From: Paenibacillus turpanensis
Lineage (GTDB): Bacteria; Bacillota; Bacilli; Paenibacillales; YIM-B00363
NCBI RefSeq assembly: GCF_011421635.1
Contig: NZ_WTLI01000001.1
Span: 221,213 to 285,212, forward strand
Direction: 5' to 3'
DNA: 64,000 nucleotides
Part shown: positions 17,802 through 26,747 of the stretch, one piece after another
How positions within the stretch are numbered: position 1 is the stretch's first letter
Layout of the letters: each line of letters opens with the position of its first letter
Made by a program: the position numbers and the translations under genes
Notes under the pieces: model-generated
Database searches by the model: none
What the model was told of the DNA's origin: nothing
The model's input: the letters and a program-made list of their open reading frames with translations, nothing else

Positions 17802-18065
17802 TCAATACGTGTAAAATCGGGTCTTGTCGGGGATATTGCTACTGTATTCCGTTTTGAGCTCGCCTCGAAACGATTTTTCTATTTTTTTGACGTACGGCAG
17901 CTTCAGCATTGCTTTGACCACGTCGTCATAACGGTCCGTATGAATATACATAGCAACATAATGCAGTTTTTTGGAAATGAAATGGACGTGACCGTAACGC
18001 TCCAGGTTACGGGCCGCCTTCGTGTCATTGACCCATACAATTAGGCCTGTACGATCCGGAAACAA
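17802..18065 (-). CDS. ylbG: YlbG family protein (UPF0298)
   Basis: An 87-residue protein with the family features RTGLIVWVNDTKAARNLERYG near the start (read in part), HFISKKLHYVAMY, and YVKKIEKSFRGELKTEY near the end. Function is unknown; in Bacillus it lies beside ylbF, and ylbF is also nearby here (19142-19588). The start is a TTG at 18065, preceded by AAAGGGGGAAAA. The gene is divergent from the asparaginase gene with only about 50 bp between. Confidence 0.88.
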   Translation of the reverse strand: MFPDRTGLIVWVNDTKAARNLERYGHVHFISKKLHYVAMYIHTDRYDDVVKAMLKLPYVKKIEKSFRGELKTEYSSNIPDKTRFYTY

Positions 18066-18114
18066 GCGTTTTCCCCCTTTAGCAAGTTATTTTTATTTGG
18101 AGATGACGAATAAG

Positions 18115-19140
18115 ATGATGGCAAAACATGTTCCTTTAGTATCCGTACTGCGCGGGCCCTTGCGCGAAAGTATGCATTCCGGGCGGGTTGCTGTTGTCCA
18201 CAGCAGCGGTGCTCTAGTCGCTTCTGCCGGCGATCCGAAAGACCCGATGTTCGCCCGTTCTACCGCAAAGCTGCTTCAGGTGATTCCCGTTCTGGTAAGC
18301 GGGGCGTCAGAACGCTTCGGGCTGGAAGACCAAGATATCGCCGTCGCCTGCGCCTCCCATAACGGAGAGCCTGTCCACGTTGAGGCCGTTACCAAGCTTT
18401 TGGAAAAAGCAGGAATATCCCAGGATCAGCTGCAATGTGGTCCGCATGCCCCTTACCATAAACCAACGGCAGTCAGGATGAGAGAGCACGGAACCCCTTT
18501 TACAAGCTTACACAACAACTGCTCGGGCAAGCATGCAGCGATGCTTACGCTGAGCGCTTTTCTTGGAGCAAAAGACGAAAATTATATGGATCCGTCTCAT
18601 CCGGTGCAGCAGTATATGTTGAAAACGGTTGCGGCAATGAGTGGAGAAGAAGCCGCAGATATTCCGCTTGGAATCGACGGCTGCGGTGTTCCCGTATTTG
18701 CGATGCCGCTCCAAAAGCTCGCCCTTGCCTACGCCCGCTTAGGCCGGCCGGATTCGCTTCCGGAAGGCTACGCGGCGGCGTGCGGCCGCATTCTCCGCGC
18801 CCTGCGCAGCCACCCGCATCTGCTGGCCGGCGACGACCGCTTCGATACGGCGCTAATTCGGGCCACAGGCGGCCGCCTGATCGGCAAGATGGGCGCCGAG
18901 GGCGTCTTCGCAGTCACCGTGCCGGATGAAGGCCTCGGCATCGCCGTGAAGGTCGAAGACGGCTCGCTGCGCGCGCTGTATCCAGCCGTTGTCGAAGCAC
19001 TGCGCCAGCTGCAGCTGCTTTCCGGCCGCGAATATGAAGCGCTGGCCGGCTTTCATTCGCCGCTGCTGCATAATTGGCGCGGCGACGCTGTCGGCCGGAT
19101 CGAGCCCTGCTTTACACTTGACCGAGAGGCATGCGGCTAA
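18115..19140 (+). CDS. Asparaginase (L-asparaginase II family)
   Basis: A protein of about 341 residues of the asparaginase II family (distinct from the classical AnsA/AnsB fold). Conserved parts: VLRGPLRESMHSG at the start, FARSTAKLLQ, CASHNGEPVHV, HNNCSGKHAAML and GIDGCGVPVFAMPL. The expected reaction is L-asparagine to aspartate and ammonia. No signal peptide, so probably cytoplasmic. Candidate starts are ATG 18103, 18115 and 18118; GGAG at 18099 is too close to the first, so I prefer 18115. The last 2 kb-scale third is unusually GC-rich compared with the first third. It converges on ylbF with almost no gap. Confidence 0.88.
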   Translation: MMAKHVPLVSVLRGPLRESMHSGRVAVVHSSGALVASAGDPKDPMFARSTAKLLQVIPVLVSGASERFGLEDQDIAVACASHNGEPVHVEAVTKLLEKAGISQDQLQCGPHAPYHKPTAVRMREHGTPFTSLHNNCSGKHAAMLTLSAFLGAKDENYMDPSHPVQQYMLKTVAAMSGEEAADIPLGIDGCGVPVFAMPLQKLALAYARLGRPDSLPEGYAAACGRILRALRSHPHLLAGDDRFDTALIRATGGRLIGKMGAEGVFAVTVPDEGLGIAVKVEDGSLRALYPAVVEALRQLQLLSGREYEALAGFHSPLLHNWRGDAVGRIEPCFTLDREACG

Positions 19141-19141
19141 T

Positions 19142-19588
19142 TTAGCCGCATTTGCCGCTGCAGCCCCCTCCGGTGCTGCAGCCGCCTCCTGTTGACAGGT
19201 CAAAATTGCTCGGCACTTTAATCGATTGCGAAACCGAGCGCGCAATGCGCTCGGATACTTCATATAACAGCTCATCCAGCTGCTGTTCCGCATCTTTAAA
19301 GCGAATTACTTCCTTATGCTGCTCCAGCTCATCCTGGATGGCATGCACTTCATTCAGTGCCTCGTGATAATTGGGATGAAAATGGCCGAACCTTTTGCAT
19401 TCTTCAAATCGTTCCTTCGCTTTCTCGAAGCGCTCGACGATTTTACGTATATGAGGATTCTCGTCTACCTTCGATTTACTGCGCTTATATTCGGCGACAA
19501 GAACAGACTCGTTAATGAATTCTCCAAGCTCGTAAGCCTTGGAAATAAGGGCGGCCATATCCAGAGTGCGGCTTTCAATAACGCTCAT
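19142..19588 (-). CDS. ylbF: YlbF (RicF) family protein with Cys-rich tail
   Basis: A 148-residue helical protein of the YlbF/YmcA family. In B. subtilis YlbF, YmcA and YaaT form the Ric complex, which carries iron-sulfur clusters, assists RNase Y-dependent RNA maturation and affects biofilm, competence and sporulation. The helical core (KAYELGEFINES, ERFEECKRFGHFHPNYHEAL) is followed by a Gly/Cys tail GGGCSTGGGCSGKCG, whose three cysteines are likely cluster ligands. It follows the XPB partner gene after 31 bp on the same strand, so it may be in the same transcript. Start ATG 19588 with GAGAGG upstream. Confidence 0.88.
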   Translation of the reverse strand: MSVIESRTLDMAALISKAYELGEFINESVLVAEYKRSKSKVDENPHIRKIVERFEKAKERFEECKRFGHFHPNYHEALNEVHAIQDELEQHKEVIRFKDAEQQLDELLYEVSERIARSVSQSIKVPSNFDLSTGGGCSTGGGCSGKCG

Positions 19589-19619
19589 TCGCGTTCAGTC
19601 CTCTCTTTTGGCTTACCTC

Positions 19620-21500
19620 TTATTTATCATTTATCCCAGGTAAAATCAACTGCATTTCCTCCCAATCCCCGTATTGAAGGCGAATTTCACCGTTTTCGGT
19701 GCGGCCCGATACGTTCCATCCCGATGAATCCTCCGTTACGCGAAGAGGCTGAAGCCGCAGCGCACCCGCTTTGGTCCGCAGCTTCACCGACGATTGCCAT
19801 TCGATCGCCTTCTGCAGGATTTGCTTTTGCGTTGCGGCGTGATAAGGCCGACTTTCGTTCAGCCACATAGGCGGCACCGCTTTTAACTCCGGATAAACCG
19901 TATCGAGCGTCGGCGCTCGCTTTTCTACACGGTACAAATGCAGCGCATGCCTCGGCAGCACCAGTCCAGACTCCTGCCCTTCCTCTGGCTTCTGGAGATT
20001 AGGCGACACGCTGTCCTTCTTCACCGTTCCGCGTTCCAACGCATAGCCCTCCTGCCGAAGCAGCTCACGCAGCTTATCAGCCTGCTGCGGGTCAACTTCA
20101 AAATAACGTTCCCCGATTCGGGCGCCGAGCAGCGGAGAAATTCGCGGATGGACAGCAAGCTTGTCGGCCGTTTCCGTTTCTTCACTGCGCAGAACCGTAA
20201 GCTGCAGGATCGAGGCCGTATGAGTCCGGTCGGCCCATTCTCGAAGCGAGCATTCCACCTGCTCGGGTATGCCGAACAGCGCCTGCGCCTCAAGCAGCGA
20301 ACAGAAACGCTGGGGATCTCTTCCGAGCCCCTGTCCCAGCCGGAAGCTCTCACGGGAAAGCCTGTAGCGGCTCACCTGATCCGTCTGGAGATGCTCCGCA
20401 AAATGCTCAAGCTCCCAGCGCAGCTCAAGCGGGCAGTCTGGAGGCACAATTACCTCGTAATCGGGCTGCACGAACACGCCGGCCTCTGTTTCCTCCTCCG
20501 CAGAATCGGTGCTTCCCGCCGGAGCCTGAACACGAAACAGCCATTCGCCGCCGGCGCTCTTTCCCGCTTCCGCCCAGCCCAGTGCGCTCCATGGAAGCAG
20601 CCAGGCATTGAGAAGGGCAGCCTCGGCAGCTTCACGCGAAGACGGGAGCACAATGCCCGATTCCTCAAGCACAGCCCGGAATCCGTTTACGGAAAGCCAA
20701 CCGGTATCGTGCGCTTTATCGAATGCGGCTTCGGCATGCTGCAGCCATGGGTCGGAACAGCCGGCCCGTTCCAGAAATAATTCAAACAACTTCCGGTGCA
20801 TGCCCTGAAGCTGTTCTTGGAATAGCTGGCTTAACACGTTTTCTTGGACAGCCAGCACGCCATTTTGCGGCGCCACAAGCCCCAAAGAAAGCGCAAGATC
20901 AAGAACGAGCGCCAGCTGTACGGGGTACACATCATCATTGCGGTATCGAATTCCGATTCCGCTTACTCTTTCCGCATCCGCCTCAACCTGGGCCGTAAGC
21001 TTTTGGACCAGCTTGCGATGAAGTACGCCCTTTCCCGTTAAGGGTGCCTCCTGCCTTGAGAGCGCCGCTAAAACGGCTAGCAGATCATAAACGATCCCCC
21101 GCCCGCATGGGGCCTCCACAGACACCGGCTGCTCTCCGGATACCACCCTCACGGCTTCGGCAATTTCCGGAAGGAGCGCCTCCTGCCAACAGCTAAGCGT
21201 ATCTTTGGGCAGGACAAACACTCTCTCCCCCCACGATTTCATTAGGGAGAAGACGATGTTCTTTTTCCGAAGCAGCATGAGACCGACCCGCATCTCCGCC
21301 CCGGATTGGCCGGGGGGAGCGGCACGAACCAACTCTTCTTCCGTAAAAGGCTCGCCGGCAAAGCTGCGCAGCACCGACAGCAATGCCTCACGCTCCAGCT
21401 TGTTCAAGCTCTTCGCCAAGACACCGGCTTCCAGCGGCTTTGACTGCTCCTCTTTCTGATCCCCATGCGACATATGCGACAAATAATACAATCGGTTCAT
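19620..21500 (-). CDS. Helicase-associated protein (XPB/Ssl2 N-terminal-like, Helicase_C_3 type)
   Basis: A 626-residue protein overlapping the XPB helicase gene by four bases (ATGA). It has no Walker A or DEAD box. The N-terminal half has winged-helix-like character (KLEREALLSVLRSFAG, EEELVRAAPP), and the middle (about 340-500, VFVQPDYEVIVPPDCPLEL to the ARIGERYFEVDP stretch) matches my recollection of the XPB/Ssl2 N-terminal-like domain found in proteins encoded beside bacterial XPB, for example in actinobacteria. It is therefore probably the partner or regulator of the adjacent helicase in DNA repair. The assignment rests on context and general domain appearance. Confidence 0.75.
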   Translation of the reverse strand: MNRLYYLSHMSHGDQKEEQSKPLEAGVLAKSLNKLEREALLSVLRSFAGEPFTEEELVRAAPPGQSGAEMRVGLMLLRKKNIVFSLMKSWGERVFVLPKDTLSCWQEALLPEIAEAVRVVSGEQPVSVEAPCGRGIVYDLLAVLAALSRQEAPLTGKGVLHRKLVQKLTAQVEADAERVSGIGIRYRNDDVYPVQLALVLDLALSLGLVAPQNGVLAVQENVLSQLFQEQLQGMHRKLFELFLERAGCSDPWLQHAEAAFDKAHDTGWLSVNGFRAVLEESGIVLPSSREAAEAALLNAWLLPWSALGWAEAGKSAGGEWLFRVQAPAGSTDSAEEETEAGVFVQPDYEVIVPPDCPLELRWELEHFAEHLQTDQVSRYRLSRESFRLGQGLGRDPQRFCSLLEAQALFGIPEQVECSLREWADRTHTASILQLTVLRSEETETADKLAVHPRISPLLGARIGERYFEVDPQQADKLRELLRQEGYALERGTVKKDSVSPNLQKPEEGQESGLVLPRHALHLYRVEKRAPTLDTVYPELKAVPPMWLNESRPYHAATQKQILQKAIEWQSSVKLRTKAGALRLQPLRVTEDSSGWNVSGRTENGEIRLQYGDWEEMQLILPGINDK

Positions 21501-23194
21501 ACCAGCATCATCTCCGGTTCTGTAATCGCAATCGTTTGAATTTCGTACCGGTATCCCTGTTCAACCAAAAACAGCTGACGCTTCATTGCAAAATCCTGTT
21601 CATTGGTCCTGTGTGAGACAAGCGAGTAGAAATACGCCGTCGACCCGGACTGCTTCGGGCGAAGCACGCGGCCCAGCCTTTGAGCTTCTTCCTGCCGGGA
21701 GCCGAAGCTTCCCGAAACTTGAATGGCAACAGCCGCATCAGGCAAATCTACGGCAAAGTTCGCCACCTTTGACACCACGATGAGCGATCGCTCACCACTG
21801 CGAAACGCAGCAAAAATCCGCTCCCGTTCCTCGTGGGGAACCTGCCCTGTGATAAGCGGAGCCCCTGTCTTTTCCGCTATGTAGCTCAGCTGATCGAGAT
21901 ACTGGCCGATAATAATCGTCGGCAGCCCGTCATGACGTTTCAGCAGCCTGCCGATCGCCGCCATTTTCCAAGGGTTTTCTCCAGCAATCCGAAATTTCTC
22001 CTTGGGCTCTGCCGCCTCGTATTGCCGCTCTACCGCCTCAGGCATCGGCACACGGATTTCCACACATCTCGCTTTTGCAATCCAGCCCTGTTCCTCCAAC
22101 GACCGCCAAGGCACATCGATACGCTTGGGGCCAACCAGCGAGAACACATCCTCTTCACAGCCGTCTTCGCGGACAAGCGTCGCGGTTAGCCCCAGCCGAC
22201 GCTTTGCCTGAATATCCGCAGTTGCCCGGAAAACCGGTGCCGGCAGCAAATGTACTTCATCGTAAATAATGAGCCCCCAGTTCCTTTGATTAAAAAGACC
22301 CATATGGGAAAAAATATCCTGCTTCGTTCGCCGGTGGGTCAAAATTTGGTAGGTTGCAATCGTCACCGGCTTCACGTCTTTCATCGTGCCGCTATACTCG
22401 CCGACTTGATCCTCGTCCAGCGTCGTCTTGTTTATTATTTCGTTTCGCCACTGTCTGACACTGGTAACGTTCGTCGTCAGAATCAACGTCTCGCACTGCA
22501 ATCTAGCCATGATGGCGATGCCCAGCACCGTTTTCCCCGCTCCGCATGGCAGGACAAGCACACCACTTCCTCCCTCTGCAGTGCCACCCCGGTAGAAGGC
22601 TTCCACCGATTCTCGCTGATAGGACCTCAGCTCAAACGGTCGACCGTCCGGAAGGGTTTCCTTGAGGTTGATCCCCATGGCCTCTCCGTGTGAAAATCCG
22701 GCAAAATCCTGTACAGGATAACCCAGCTTTACAAGCTCCTGCTTTAGCACGCCGCGACCTTCCGGCTTTATGTATACAGCTCCCGCCTCATCATGGCCCT
22801 CGAACCATTCCTGAAGCGAGGGATAGGCCGATATTTTATCGTATACAGCAGCGTCGCTAACACGCAAAATAAGTCCAAGCTCCGTTTGTTCTAAAACGAG
22901 CATACCGTATCTTTTGATGTACTCGGCAATTTCCGTTTTAACCTTGGAGGGAACCGGAAACTTGGCATATTGCTCCAAAACAGCGACAACCTCTGCGCTG
23001 GTCCAGCCGGCCGCCGCCGCATTCCATAATGACAACGGGCTCATCCGGTAGGTATGGACATGCTCCGGGCTTTTGACCAAGTCGGCGAACCCGCAGATTC
23101 GCGCCCGCGCTTCCTCAAATAATGGATTTCTTACCTCAAGCAGCAGCGAAAAATCGTTTTGAACAATTAATGGCTTTAAATTTTTGCTCATCAT
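21497..23194 (-). CDS. XPB-family DNA repair helicase
   Basis: A 565-residue superfamily 2 helicase of the XPB/Rad25 type. Motifs in order: N-terminal damage-recognition-like region, Walker A LPCGAGKT (about residue 220), DEVH box IIYDEVHLLP (about 315), the XPB-specific RED motif in LTATLVREDGCEEDVF, and helicase motifs V/VI in the second RecA domain (VSGSFGSRQEEAQRLGRVLRP). Bacterial XPB is a 3'-5' helicase linked to nucleotide excision repair. ATG 23194 is chosen: GGAGG lies 6 nt before it (a second ATG at 23191 is equally placed). An upstream extension of 27 codons lacks a ribosome site. B. subtilis has no XPB, so this is an added repair function. Confidence 0.9.
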   Translation of the reverse strand: MMSKNLKPLIVQNDFSLLLEVRNPLFEEARARICGFADLVKSPEHVHTYRMSPLSLWNAAAAGWTSAEVVAVLEQYAKFPVPSKVKTEIAEYIKRYGMLVLEQTELGLILRVSDAAVYDKISAYPSLQEWFEGHDEAGAVYIKPEGRGVLKQELVKLGYPVQDFAGFSHGEAMGINLKETLPDGRPFELRSYQRESVEAFYRGGTAEGGSGVLVLPCGAGKTVLGIAIMARLQCETLILTTNVTSVRQWRNEIINKTTLDEDQVGEYSGTMKDVKPVTIATYQILTHRRTKQDIFSHMGLFNQRNWGLIIYDEVHLLPAPVFRATADIQAKRRLGLTATLVREDGCEEDVFSLVGPKRIDVPWRSLEEQGWIAKARCVEIRVPMPEAVERQYEAAEPKEKFRIAGENPWKMAAIGRLLKRHDGLPTIIIGQYLDQLSYIAEKTGAPLITGQVPHEERERIFAAFRSGERSLIVVSKVANFAVDLPDAAVAIQVSGSFGSRQEEAQRLGRVLRPKQSGSTAYFYSLVSHRTNEQDFAMKRQLFLVEQGYRYEIQTIAITEPEMMLV

Positions 23195-23259
23195 GAATCG
23201 CCTCCGCCCTTTTCTATTAGTATGAAAGTTCGCTGGGCGGTTTAAACGACCGGACGCAA

Positions 23260-23290
23260 AAAACCCGGAGCCCAAGGCTTCCGGGTTTGC
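23260..23290 (-). terminator. Rho-independent terminator after the CBS gene
   Basis: Minus-strand hairpin AACCCGGAAGCC-TTGG-GCTCCGGGTT followed by TTTT, between the CBS-domain gene and XPB. Confidence 0.88.
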
Positions 23291-23302
23291 AGTACTGCCC
23301 TA

Positions 23303-23734
23303 TTATCTGGAATGCACAGGCTCGGAGATTTTGCTTAGCGCCTCTCCCGCTTCCTCTTCCAGCTTGTTGCGTACAGCCAGATCGCCGATGGCAACGACAC
23401 CGACCAGCTCGCCGTTTTCAACGACCGGCAAACGGCGTACCTGTTCTTTTGCCATCATTTTTGCTGCTTCATCCGCAGTCGTCTCTGGAGTAACCGTCGT
23501 GATTTGCTTGTTTGTCATCACTTCGCTCACTTCAGTGGATCCCGAATGCTTTTCTGCATAACCGCGAATCACAAGGTCACGGTCCGTAATTACGCCGATC
23601 AGTTTGCGGCCTTCTACAACAGGCACGAAACCGACGTCGTATTTTTTCATTTTAACGGCAACCTCATAAATGTTGTCCTTTAAAGTAACCGTCTCAACAT
23701 CCGTCGTCATAATTTCACGCACTTTTTTGCTCAT
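23303..23734 (-). CDS. CBS-domain protein
   Basis: A 143-residue protein made almost entirely of two CBS motifs (a Bateman module): KVREIMTTDVETVTLKD with GVITDRDLVIRG, then VSEVMTNKQITTVTPE with GVVAIGDLAVRN. Such stand-alone modules usually sense adenine nucleotides. No other domain is attached; it lacks the ACT domain of AcuB. ATG 23734 follows GGAGGAGGG. Monocistronic, with a terminator downstream. The ligand and partner are unknown. Confidence 0.88.
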   Translation of the reverse strand: MSKKVREIMTTDVETVTLKDNIYEVAVKMKKYDVGFVPVVEGRKLIGVITDRDLVIRGYAEKHSGSTEVSEVMTNKQITTVTPETTADEAAKMMAKEQVRRLPVVENGELVGVVAIGDLAVRNKLEEEAGEALSKISEPVHSR

Positions 23735-23830
23735 CGTTATCCCTCCTCCAAAAATGAACGAAGAGAAACGGCAGTCGCCGGCCCTCACGGTTTAGACTTC
23801 CCTGAGGGACCGAATCCATGCGTTAGAAGA

Positions 23831-24991
23831 TCAGCCCAAATAGGCTTCCGCCATTCGGGTAAACCACTGCGCGGAAAGAAGCATGGCCTTCTCATCAATG
23901 TCAAATAACGGGTGGTGATGCGGGGCCACATGCTTTTCGCTGCCCGCGCCGACAAAAACAAAGCAGCCCGGCACCTGTTGCAAATAGTAAGCGAAATCTT
24001 CCCCGGCCATAATAAAAGGACTCTCCATTACGTTGGACTCTCCTACGGTTTGCCGGGCCACCTGCATCGCAAGCTCCGTTTCGCGCTGCGGGTTAACGAC
24101 CGGCGGGTACCCCCGCTTGTACTCAAACTCGGCGGTAGCCCCCTGCATCTCGCAGCTCGCCTTAACGACCTCTTTCAGACGGCGTTCCGCCAAATCGCGG
24201 GTTTCCGCAGTAAAGGAACGAACCGTACCGATCAACGCCGTCTTTTCCGCGATCACATTAAAAGCCGATCCCCCATGAATCGAGCCAATGGAAATGACGC
24301 AAGGGTCGGTCGGATCGACGTTGCGGCTCACGATCGTTTGCAGGTTGACCACGAGATGCGAGGCCGTTACGATGCTGTCCACCGTCTGATTCGGCAGACC
24401 TCCGTGTCCACCCTTACCCTGTACGGTAATTTGGAACTCATCGGCGGCTGCCATGAAAGGACCCGCTTTCGTCTGAATCGTGCCTACGGGAAACGGCGTC
24501 CACAAATGAACTCCGTATATGGCATCGACGCCTTCCAATGCGCCGTCGCGAATCATGCCAAGAGCGCCGCCCGGACTTACTTCTTCCGCAGGCTGGAAAA
24601 TAAATTTTACGTTTCCCTTTAAACGGTCGCGTACCGAGCATAAATGCGCAGCCGTTCCAAGCAGCGCGGCCGTATGCGCGTCATGTCCGCAGGCGTGCAT
24701 GACTCCGGGAACCTTCGATTTATATTCACAATCCTTCTCATCCTGGATCGGAAGGGCATCGATATCGGCGCGAAATGCAATCGTAGGTCCCTGCTCCGCC
24801 CCGCGCAGCAGCGCCGTTATGCCGTGACCGCCAACCCCCGTCGCAACTTCCAGCCCAAGATCGGACAGCTGTTTCGCAATGAACGCTGAGGTTTCTTTCT
24901 CTTCATAGGAAAGCTCCGGATTTGAATGCAGGTGGCGTCTCCATTCCACCATGCGCGGATACCATTGATCCAATCCTATAGACAATGTCAT
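23831..24991 (-). CDS. M20 family amidohydrolase (N-acyl amino acid/hippurate hydrolase type)
   Basis: A 386-residue metallopeptidase of the M20D family. Visible motifs are the metal-binding stretch MHACGHDAHTAALLG, the FIFQPAEE(V) acid pair, the dimerisation domain beginning KGKGGHGGLPNQTVD, and MAGEDFAYY near the end. Family members remove acyl groups from amino acids or indole conjugates; the exact substrate cannot be read from sequence. Neighbours do not suggest a pathway. Cytoplasmic, no signal peptide. ATG 24991 with AGGAG upstream. Confidence 0.88.
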   Translation of the reverse strand: MTLSIGLDQWYPRMVEWRRHLHSNPELSYEEKETSAFIAKQLSDLGLEVATGVGGHGITALLRGAEQGPTIAFRADIDALPIQDEKDCEYKSKVPGVMHACGHDAHTAALLGTAAHLCSVRDRLKGNVKFIFQPAEEVSPGGALGMIRDGALEGVDAIYGVHLWTPFPVGTIQTKAGPFMAAADEFQITVQGKGGHGGLPNQTVDSIVTASHLVVNLQTIVSRNVDPTDPCVISIGSIHGGSAFNVIAEKTALIGTVRSFTAETRDLAERRLKEVVKASCEMQGATAEFEYKRGYPPVVNPQRETELAMQVARQTVGESNVMESPFIMAGEDFAYYLQQVPGCFVFVGAGSEKHVAPHHHPLFDIDEKAMLLSAQWFTRMAEAYLG

Positions 24992-25111
24992 GCGCAGCTC
25001 CTCTTTCCACTCGGTTTCGATTTGTACTTATTGTAGCATGTTCGTCTTTGCGTGTTCCATTATGATCCTCGCAAAGCGTGAAAAGGTTCGTTTTTTTGCC
25101 TAAAGCGCGGC

Positions 25112-25140
25112 TTGCACATCGCCATGAAACATACTATCAT
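25112..25140 (+). promoter_or_regulatory. Sigma-A promoter of the yugN-ftsW unit
   Basis: TTGCAC (25112-25117), 17 nt, TATCAT (25135-25140), about 50 bp before the yugN start. Confidence 0.7.
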
Positions 25141-25188
25141 GGAAAAGACAGCTAACCTGCTGCATTACGAAACTAGGAGGAATTTTTT

Positions 25189-25539
25189 GTGATTCTCGAA
25201 AATACAGGATTAAACGGTCAAAAAACCGATCTTCACCATTTGGATTCCGCCTCTTCCAAAATCGGCTTTGTCCGGTGGCAGTGGGAGTACTATAGAGCGA
25301 CTTACGATTACAAAATCGACGACACCGCGTCGGGTGCCGAATATTATCTTCGCATCAGCACTCGCGCCGTTGAAGGTAAGCTGGAAAACCCGGACGCGAT
25401 TTTGCGCATTGACGACGTATATCTTGGACGTGCGACTTTCCCGCATGGACTCGATTACGAAGGCCAAGTGCCGGAGCAGGTATTAAAAATTGCCAAGATG
25501 AAGCTGGCTGCGCTGAAAGACCAGCTTGCTAGCCATTAA
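25189..25539 (+). CDS. YugN-like family protein
   Basis: A 116-residue soluble protein of the YugN family, whose function is unknown. The segment VRWQWEYYRATYDYKI and the later LRIDDVYLGRATFPHGLDY are recognisable. It starts with GTG at 25189 after AGGAGGAATTTTTT and is followed after 15 bp by ftsW on the same strand, so the two probably share the promoter at 25112-25140. Nothing in the sequence points to a catalytic role. Confidence 0.82.
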   Translation: MILENTGLNGQKTDLHHLDSASSKIGFVRWQWEYYRATYDYKIDDTASGAEYYLRISTRAVEGKLENPDAILRIDDVYLGRATFPHGLDYEGQVPEQVLKIAKMKLAALKDQLASH

Positions 25540-25554
25540 TAAAGGGAAGCGCCA

Positions 25555-26721
25555 ATGAACTCCTCGAAAAGGGGAACACCGGACTTTCTTCTCTTGATTC
25601 TAACCTTTATTCTTGTCTGCTTCGGACTTGTCATGGTATTCAGCTCCAGCAGTGCAACTGCGGCAGCCGACCCCGATATTGCAGACAAGTTTTATTATTT
25701 AAAAAAGCAGGTCATCTGGGTTATCCTTGGCTCGATCGGAATGCTGACACTGATGAATATCCATTACAGCAAGCTGAAGAAATGGTTTCTTCCGTATTTG
25801 ATTGTTGTCATGGTGATGCTCGTTATTGTTTTGTTCCGTCCACCCGTCAACGGAGCGCACAGCTGGCTCCAGATCGGAAACTTAGGGATTCAGCCCGCCG
25901 AATTTGCGAAGCTGAGCATTATATTATATTTATCCGCGCTCATCAGCAAAAAAGGAGAAAAGTTCCGCGATTTTCAAAGCGGGCTCCTTCCGGTTATCGT
26001 CATGGTCGGATTGTTATCCTCTTTAATTTTTATGCAGCCTGATTTTGGCTCTAGTGTTATCTTCTTGGCTTGTGCCTTCACCGTTATTCTTACCGGCGGC
26101 GCAAATCTCAAGCATTTATTTTCTATTATAGGAATCATTGGCGCAACTGGCGCTGTTTTTATCGGGATCTATGCGCTCATCAAACAGGATCTCGGTTACC
26201 GCTTCGATCGTGTCACCTGCTTCTTGGATCCTTGGTCGGATACCTCGAATGCATGCTACCAAATTTTGCAGTCCCGTTATGCCTTCGGGCACGGTGGCCT
26301 TACCGGTACCGGCATCGGACGCAGTGTGCAGAAGCTGCACTATCTCCCGGAGGCACATAACGACTTCATTTTTGCCATTGTAGGCGAAGAACTCGGTTTT
26401 ATCGGGACAAGCCTATTCCTGCTTGCGTATTTGTTATTTATTTGGCGCGGACTCATTGTCGCCCTTCGTTGTCCCGATCTGTTCGGTACGTTAATTGGAA
26501 CGGGTGTCATGGGCATGCTCGGGGCCCAAGCCTTTATAAATATCGGCGGGGTAACCGGTGCCATTCCTTCCACGGGAGTAACACTGCCGTTTATCAGCTA
26601 TGGCGGCTCTTCTTTACTCGTATGTATGTTTAGCATGGGGATTCTGCTCAGCGTTTCTCGTGAGCAGCAGGAACCCAATGCCTCGGCCTCATACAACAAA
26701 AAGGCAGTTCCGGTGAGATAG
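25555..26721 (+). CDS. ftsW: FtsW/RodA/SpoVE family peptidoglycan polymerase (probably FtsW)
   Basis: A 388-residue SEDS protein with about ten membrane segments. SEDS proteins polymerise glycan strands from lipid II and work with a class B PBP. Features: VMVFSSSSATAA after the first helix, NGAHSWLQIG, LQPAEFAKL (here IQPAEFAKL), the large loop with SRYAFGHGGLTGTGIG, LPEAHNDFIFAIVGEELG, and the C-terminal STGVTLPFISYGGSS signature. Whether it serves division (FtsW), sporulation (SpoVE) or elongation is not fixed by sequence; the length and loop favour FtsW/SpoVE. It follows yugN. The stop codon lies inside its terminator. Confidence 0.9.
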   Translation: MNSSKRGTPDFLLLILTFILVCFGLVMVFSSSSATAAADPDIADKFYYLKKQVIWVILGSIGMLTLMNIHYSKLKKWFLPYLIVVMVMLVIVLFRPPVNGAHSWLQIGNLGIQPAEFAKLSIILYLSALISKKGEKFRDFQSGLLPVIVMVGLLSSLIFMQPDFGSSVIFLACAFTVILTGGANLKHLFSIIGIIGATGAVFIGIYALIKQDLGYRFDRVTCFLDPWSDTSNACYQILQSRYAFGHGGLTGTGIGRSVQKLHYLPEAHNDFIFAIVGEELGFIGTSLFLLAYLLFIWRGLIVALRCPDLFGTLIGTGVMGMLGAQAFINIGGVTGAIPSTGVTLPFISYGGSSLLVCMFSMGILLSVSREQQEPNASASYNKKAVPVR

Positions 26722-26744
26722 TTCGCCGAAACTGCCCTTTTTAG
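26698..26744. terminator. Bidirectional terminator between ftsW and the Asp23 gene
   Basis: AAAAGGCAGTTcCGG pairs with CCGaAACTGCCCTTTTT, flanked by A and T runs. It includes the ftsW stop codon. Confidence 0.88.
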
Positions 26745-26747
26745 TGC

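Noticed and set aside
19620..23194. Phage-defence system built on the helicase pair
   Set aside because: No nuclease, methylase or other defence gene adjoins it. XPB with a Helicase_C_3 partner is a known housekeeping repair pair in other bacteria.
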